DNA of 64,000 nucleotides from Misgurnus anguillicaudatus. Lineage: Eukaryota; Chordata; Actinopteri; Cypriniformes; Cobitidae. Numbering within the stretch: position 1 is the stretch's first letter; every line of letters starts with the position of its first letter. The notes below the pieces were generated by a model. The model was given only the letters and a program-made list of their open reading frames with translations. It had not been told where the DNA came from and did not search any database. Position numbers and translations under genes: made by a program. The stretch spans positions 32,195,501 to 32,259,500 of the forward strand of contig NC_073361.2 in NCBI RefSeq assembly GCF_027580225.2, written 5' to 3'. This document shows, piece after piece, positions 60,104 through 64,000 of this stretch.

Positions 60104-60208
60104 CTTTCAGTATAAAAGGAAGTCATTTCAGTGTAAAAGGAAGTCATTTCAGTGTAAAAGGAAGTCATTTCAGTATAAAAGTTAGTCATTTCAGAATAAA
60201 AGTCTCGA
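60104..60208. repeat. Minisatellite, 21 bp unit, 5 copies
   Basis: Unit TTTCAGTGTAAAAGGAAGTCA with slight variants, directly after the 45-bp minisatellite. Confidence 0.92.
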
Positions 60209-61578
60209 TGGAGGGGAGGAGCCAAGGTGACCGCAGCTACCATGAAGCAAGCGGGTGCACCGCTATATTTGATGTAACTTGCAGTAATTAACAAAAACCC
60301 GAGCCTTATTTGACAGCAGCACTAATTGAACTATTTGATCGGATGCAATTGATATACAGACCGTGACCGGAATGCACTCACAAATCGCGCTGTTATTAGA
60401 AATCTTTAACTGTTTCCAGACTGAGCATGGACACAAGACGTTTATAAAAGCAGCAGCCTATCAGCGTGTACGGAATCGAATCAAAACTTTTAGACCCCCC
60501 GTCTGCCTGTGCCATTCCACCCTAACCCGGACTGCAAATTAAATGTTAATATTATTCTACCCGTTACAATAAATATTGACAGCTCACTCGCTGGATACCC
60601 ATATCCACCTGCCCGCCCGCGTGGAGGACTCTGCCATGGAGTGTGCCTAAATAAAAAAATCCCTGCCACCCATCTAGCCGACTCTTGTAACTCTTGTAAT
60701 AGATTTTTGTGAATCTAGAAGGACCTCGATCATGGTCTATCACATTACGTCCTGTAGGTTCGTTTGGAATGTGTCTGCCGCACAGCTCCAGTCAGGACAG
60801 ATCAGCCACCAGCGAGATTAAAAGGTGGGCTTTGTTTAATAAAAAAAAAAAATGTAATGCATTTCTTTATATTACAATAAATATGATGAACAAGTCACCC
60901 ATTTATCAAGTATCGATAAATTATTTTTACTTAATCCCTTTTGCCTTTTACAAAACGTAGAATAGGCACGCATATTCTAAATTTAACCAAAATAATGGCT
61001 GTGGCGTTGAAGGAACTTTCCTGTTTTAGTGAAAAAGAAATAAGTTCTATTGCTGTTATTGTGTGGCATGTATTGGTGGTTTTTTGATGGCAAGTGTGAC
61101 GGTTTTGAGCATACTAGGTAGCCTATTTGTTTGTTTGTTTATTGCCAAATACAGAACAACGAGGAACAAGTAGAAAAAAAGGTAGGCGACGCGCCTTTCT
61201 ACCTTGCGACAAGGAGATTGATCGTGGCCGGCTTGGGCTGAATGTAATTTTAAAATTTCGTTAATTGAACATTTTTTCAAGCCGAAAGCCCATTGTTTAT
61301 GCTTGTCAAATTTATGCTGAGTCGGTCACAAAATTTCGTCACGCAGTATTTGATATACAGTATTTGTTATATATTATTATTTTATATACAGTATACTAGC
61401 CTAAACAATTATTTTTGCCATAAACGTACAGCCCTAGGTATTTTAATATTATTTAAGTAAACTTATTCAAAAATACTAAAAGGGAACAAATGTGTTTTCC
61501 CCTATATTTCTATAAAAAAAAATAGTAGGTCTTGTAAAAACATATTTGCAATAGTTTGGAACCCCCTGATATACAAAA
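60209..61578. other. Stretch without a recognised gene
   Basis: Contains a dispersed repeat at about 61100-61330 (ACAGAACAACGAGGAACAAG, CGCGCCTTTCTACCTTG, TTGTTTATGCTTGTCAAATT) that has a second copy at 63660-63830. A microsatellite-like TTTGTTTGTTTG lies at about 61128. Confidence 0.5.
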
Positions 61579-62002
61579 TAGGGGTGTCACAATTAATCGA
61601 TTGTGCGATGCATCGCGATGCGGGGGTGGACGATTCTGCATCGATGCAGTAATAACCCATAATCGATTATAGCCTGCTGACGTCATTTGTCGCGTACAGG
61701 TATGTGGCGGTAGAAAAAAGGCGGAGGGTTGTGAGACACGAGTGATAAAAAATGCACCGGTATTTTAAAAGCCGATGTCTGGGCTCATTTCGGCTTCTAT
61801 GAACATGCTGGTAAGCACGAGCTGGACAAGACACACGCTGTGTGTAAAGCCATTCATCAATGTAATGTGCATTAATAAACAAAAATGGATGCAATGCATT
61901 GTGATGCATCATGATGCATCGTAACATCGAATTGAATCGAATCGTTAACTTAATAATTGGAATCGAATCGAATCGAGGAACCAGTGAAGATTCACACCTC
62001 TA
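61579..62002 (+). mobile_element. hAT element with a BED zinc-finger fragment, 424 bp
   Basis: Ends TAGGGGTGTCACAATTAATC and, inverted, AGATTCACACCTCTA, with a perfect 8-bp duplication ATACAAAA (61571-61578 and 62003-62010). Subterminal ATGCATCG/CGATGCAT motifs recur at both ends. In the middle a short frame encodes KADVWAHFGFYEHAG..HELDKTHAVCKAI, which resembles the start of a BED zinc finger of ZBED-type hAT transposases. The transposase core is missing. Confidence 0.9.
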
Positions 62003-62010
62003 ATACAAAA

Positions 62011-62935
62011 CACAAGTAAGATTTATCAAGTATGCAGGAGAAACAGATGGAAAAATAAAAATCCTTATATTATTTGTTTTACTTATATATATTGCCAAAT
62101 AACGTAATGTATGCATACCTTGTGTCAAAAAAAGAACAAATATATAATGGACATGACCTTCATTCATATAAAAAAATTTTCCAATAAACTGATGAGTTTT
62201 GGATCAAATAGATTTTTGTTCATCTTGCAATAAAATATGAATAATGACTATTCATAGACGATAAAATACGGTTTGTAGATCATTTTCCTTTTAGAGGCCG
62301 CTCGTATCGCGCTTAAGTTCATTTTAAATAGAAGCGCAGCCAGCGCACTCAAATATAGACGCGTCTGAGCGCACTGAAAACCAGAAGAAAGCGGCGCCTC
62401 CTGCATTTTCCATTTGTTTTAGATGTTAATGGACCCTAATGCAAGAATTATTCCAATAAGTGATCGGGACTCGGGACACAATCAACTTGGGAATAAAGTG
62501 GTGGGGACATCTTAAGGGACAACTTTTAGAAAAACTTTTAAGTTATTGATTTTGTTCACTTTCAAAGTTTGATACATTGTGCATAATGATATATGTATTT
62601 GGAAAAAGGGATAATTCAACAAAAAAATCATAATTTCATATCTTTCATTAATTTTATGAAATACATTAAACTATATTTCAATGGACTTTAACAGGCCCTG
62701 AACAAGAACAACTCGCGAGGGGAGGACTAGAAATGAATGCTGCAAATTAGGAAAAAACAATAAAAAATAAGAATTCTGTGTGCTTTTTGTTTAAAGTGCT
62801 TGTTTTTATTTTATGTATTTATTTATTTACTGGTGGTGGGGTTGGTGGGCACTGAAGGGGGGCAGTTAACATGTCACCTGCAGATTTGAGTGTAGCTGGG
62901 TGTGCGGTTTTCCCGACCTCATTTTTCTTATTTTA
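62011..62935. other. Non-coding stretch
   Basis: AT-rich; nothing recognisable on either strand. Confidence 0.5.
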
Positions 62936-63398
62936 CACTGTAAAAATGATTTTGTGGCTTAGTAAATTTAACTAAAAAAAAGTAAATTCTATAAAAACAT
63001 TCTTGTTTTTTAACCAAATTTGAGTAAAAAATAACACAGAAATGGTGAGTAATTCTAAATGAACACATTATTTAGTAAATTCAACTAAATATTTATCATG
63101 TAATATTTTTAAAAAGGAAATTAAATTAATTTATTTGAATAATTTTAGTAAATATAACTAACTAGGCAGTGGACTTGTATACTGTTAAAAATAATTAGCT
63201 GGATAAGATTTACTTAAAGTGCATCATTTAAAGTAAGTTTTACATGTAACTTTAAGCAATTGCTTTAAAAAAATGTAAGCTTAAATTGCTTAAAATTCAT
63301 GTAAAACTTACTTACATGGAAAGTAAATGCAAAAATAATGCACTAGGCCTATATTTAATTTTTTTATTAAACCCAGTGTATAATTTTTTCTCAAAGTA
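62936..63398. repeat. MITE-like DNA with AAGTAAATTT/AAATTTACTT motifs
   Basis: It begins ACACTGTAAAAATGATTTTG and contains facing blocks (TTTACTTAAAGTGCATCATT and ATTGCTTAAAATTCATGTAAAACTTACTT-like). Similar to the DNA at 22745-23994. Borders not resolved. Confidence 0.5.
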
Positions 63399-63596
63399 CA
63401 CTGAAAAAATAAAGGTTGGATTTACTTAAAAATATAGTGCATCATTTTTGCATCATTTTTTTAAAGTAAATATTACATGGAATTTTAAGTATGAAATTGG
63501 TTAAAATTTCAAGTAAAAATAAAAAAAATAGTGGATGCAAAAATGCTGAACCATATTTCCAAGCAAATCCAGCGTATCATTTTTTTACAGTGTAGT
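63399..63596. mobile_element. Foldback MITE
   Basis: Ends ACACTGAAAAAATAAAGG and, inverted, TATCATTTTTTTACAGTGT, with inner GGATTTACTTA and AAGCAAATCC arms. Confidence 0.7.
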
Positions 63597-63659
63597 AAAA
63601 AAATAAACAAGCTATTTTTATGAAGCATACATTGTTTTTTATAACAAATGTAACAGTTT

Positions 63660-64000
63660 TAAACAAACTAAGTATTGATTTATTCATAAGCAAATGCAGA
63701 ACAATGAAGAGAAAGTAAAGGTAGGCTACACGCCTTTCTCCCTTATATGATTAAAGGATTAAATGTCATTTTTAAAACGAGAGCGCATTGTTTATGATTG
63801 TCAAATTTATGCTGGCTAGATGAATGCAGAACCAACAATATCTTAAGGCATTTTGTCATGAAATATTAGATTTATTTATTCGTATTTATTGACAATATTT
63901 TCCTCTTTTATTCTCTCGTGTAAATTATCACGATTGTCTTTTTCGTGTCACTCAGCACGAATTTCTATAGCCTATATTGTTTTCCATTAACACAAATAAA
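63660..64000. repeat. Second copy of a dispersed repeat, running to the window end
   Basis: AATGCAGAACAATGAAGAG, ACGCCTTTCTCCCTT and ATTGTTTATGATTGTCAAATTTATGCTG match the block at about 61130-61320 with many differences. Confidence 0.65.

Overview
The window looks like nuclear DNA of a teleost fish, probably a cyprinid. Genes are split by spliced introns (GT..AG), the intergenic DNA is AT-rich and packed with nested DNA transposons, foldback MITEs, LTR elements and tRNA-derived SINEs, and the two gene families present (an AIG1/septin-like P-loop GTPase family, and a stonustoxin-like perforin-superfamily gene with a fibronectin III domain) are both expanded in bony fishes. No bacterial or organellar feature was seen.

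Layout. 1-11.6 kb is transposon-rich: an unrecognised multi-exon-like repeat unit (1.3-3.8 kb), a PIF/Harbinger transposase last exon split by a hAT element (4.0-6.7 kb), a dispersed repeat, a near-perfect foldback element and a candidate solo LTR. 11.7-32.0 kb is a cluster of three related GTPase genes. Gene 1 (minus, 11677-15280) and gene 2 (minus, 18482-24730) each have a non-coding exon 1, a small exon 2 with 29 coding bases and one large GTPase exon. Gene 3 (plus, 25576-31910) starts head to head with gene 2 from a mirrored promoter and joins two GTPase exons in phase, predicting a 799-residue tandem double-GTPase protein. 32-48.8 kb is transposon-dominated again, including a 33.7-36.0 kb foldback repeat carrying a solo LTR and a hAT, and a 36.9-45.4 kb LTR retroelement carrying three nested hAT-like elements. 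49.6-58.3 kb holds a stonustoxin-like pseudogene relic, then a stonustoxin-like gene (plus strand, MACPF/SNTX-type N-terminus, helical region, FN3 domain) whose large exon is split by a 5.2 kb composite transposon. 58.4-64 kb is SINE, minisatellite, a hAT with a BED zinc-finger fragment, and MITEs.

How it fits together. The three GTPase genes share promoter, exon phases and protein plan (P-loop GTPase, coiled coil, duplicated Cys/His module, coiled coil) and arose by local duplication, one of them an inverted duplication whose arms can still be aligned. The FN3 exon of the stonustoxin-like gene and the first exon of the gene 3 tandem both end in phase 0, the phase in which the second GTPase exon of gene 3 starts, so domain shuffling within this locus is possible. 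The cellular role of both families here is not shown by the sequence; an immune role is only a guess. Everything else is mobile DNA, much of it datable by nesting through intact target-site duplications.
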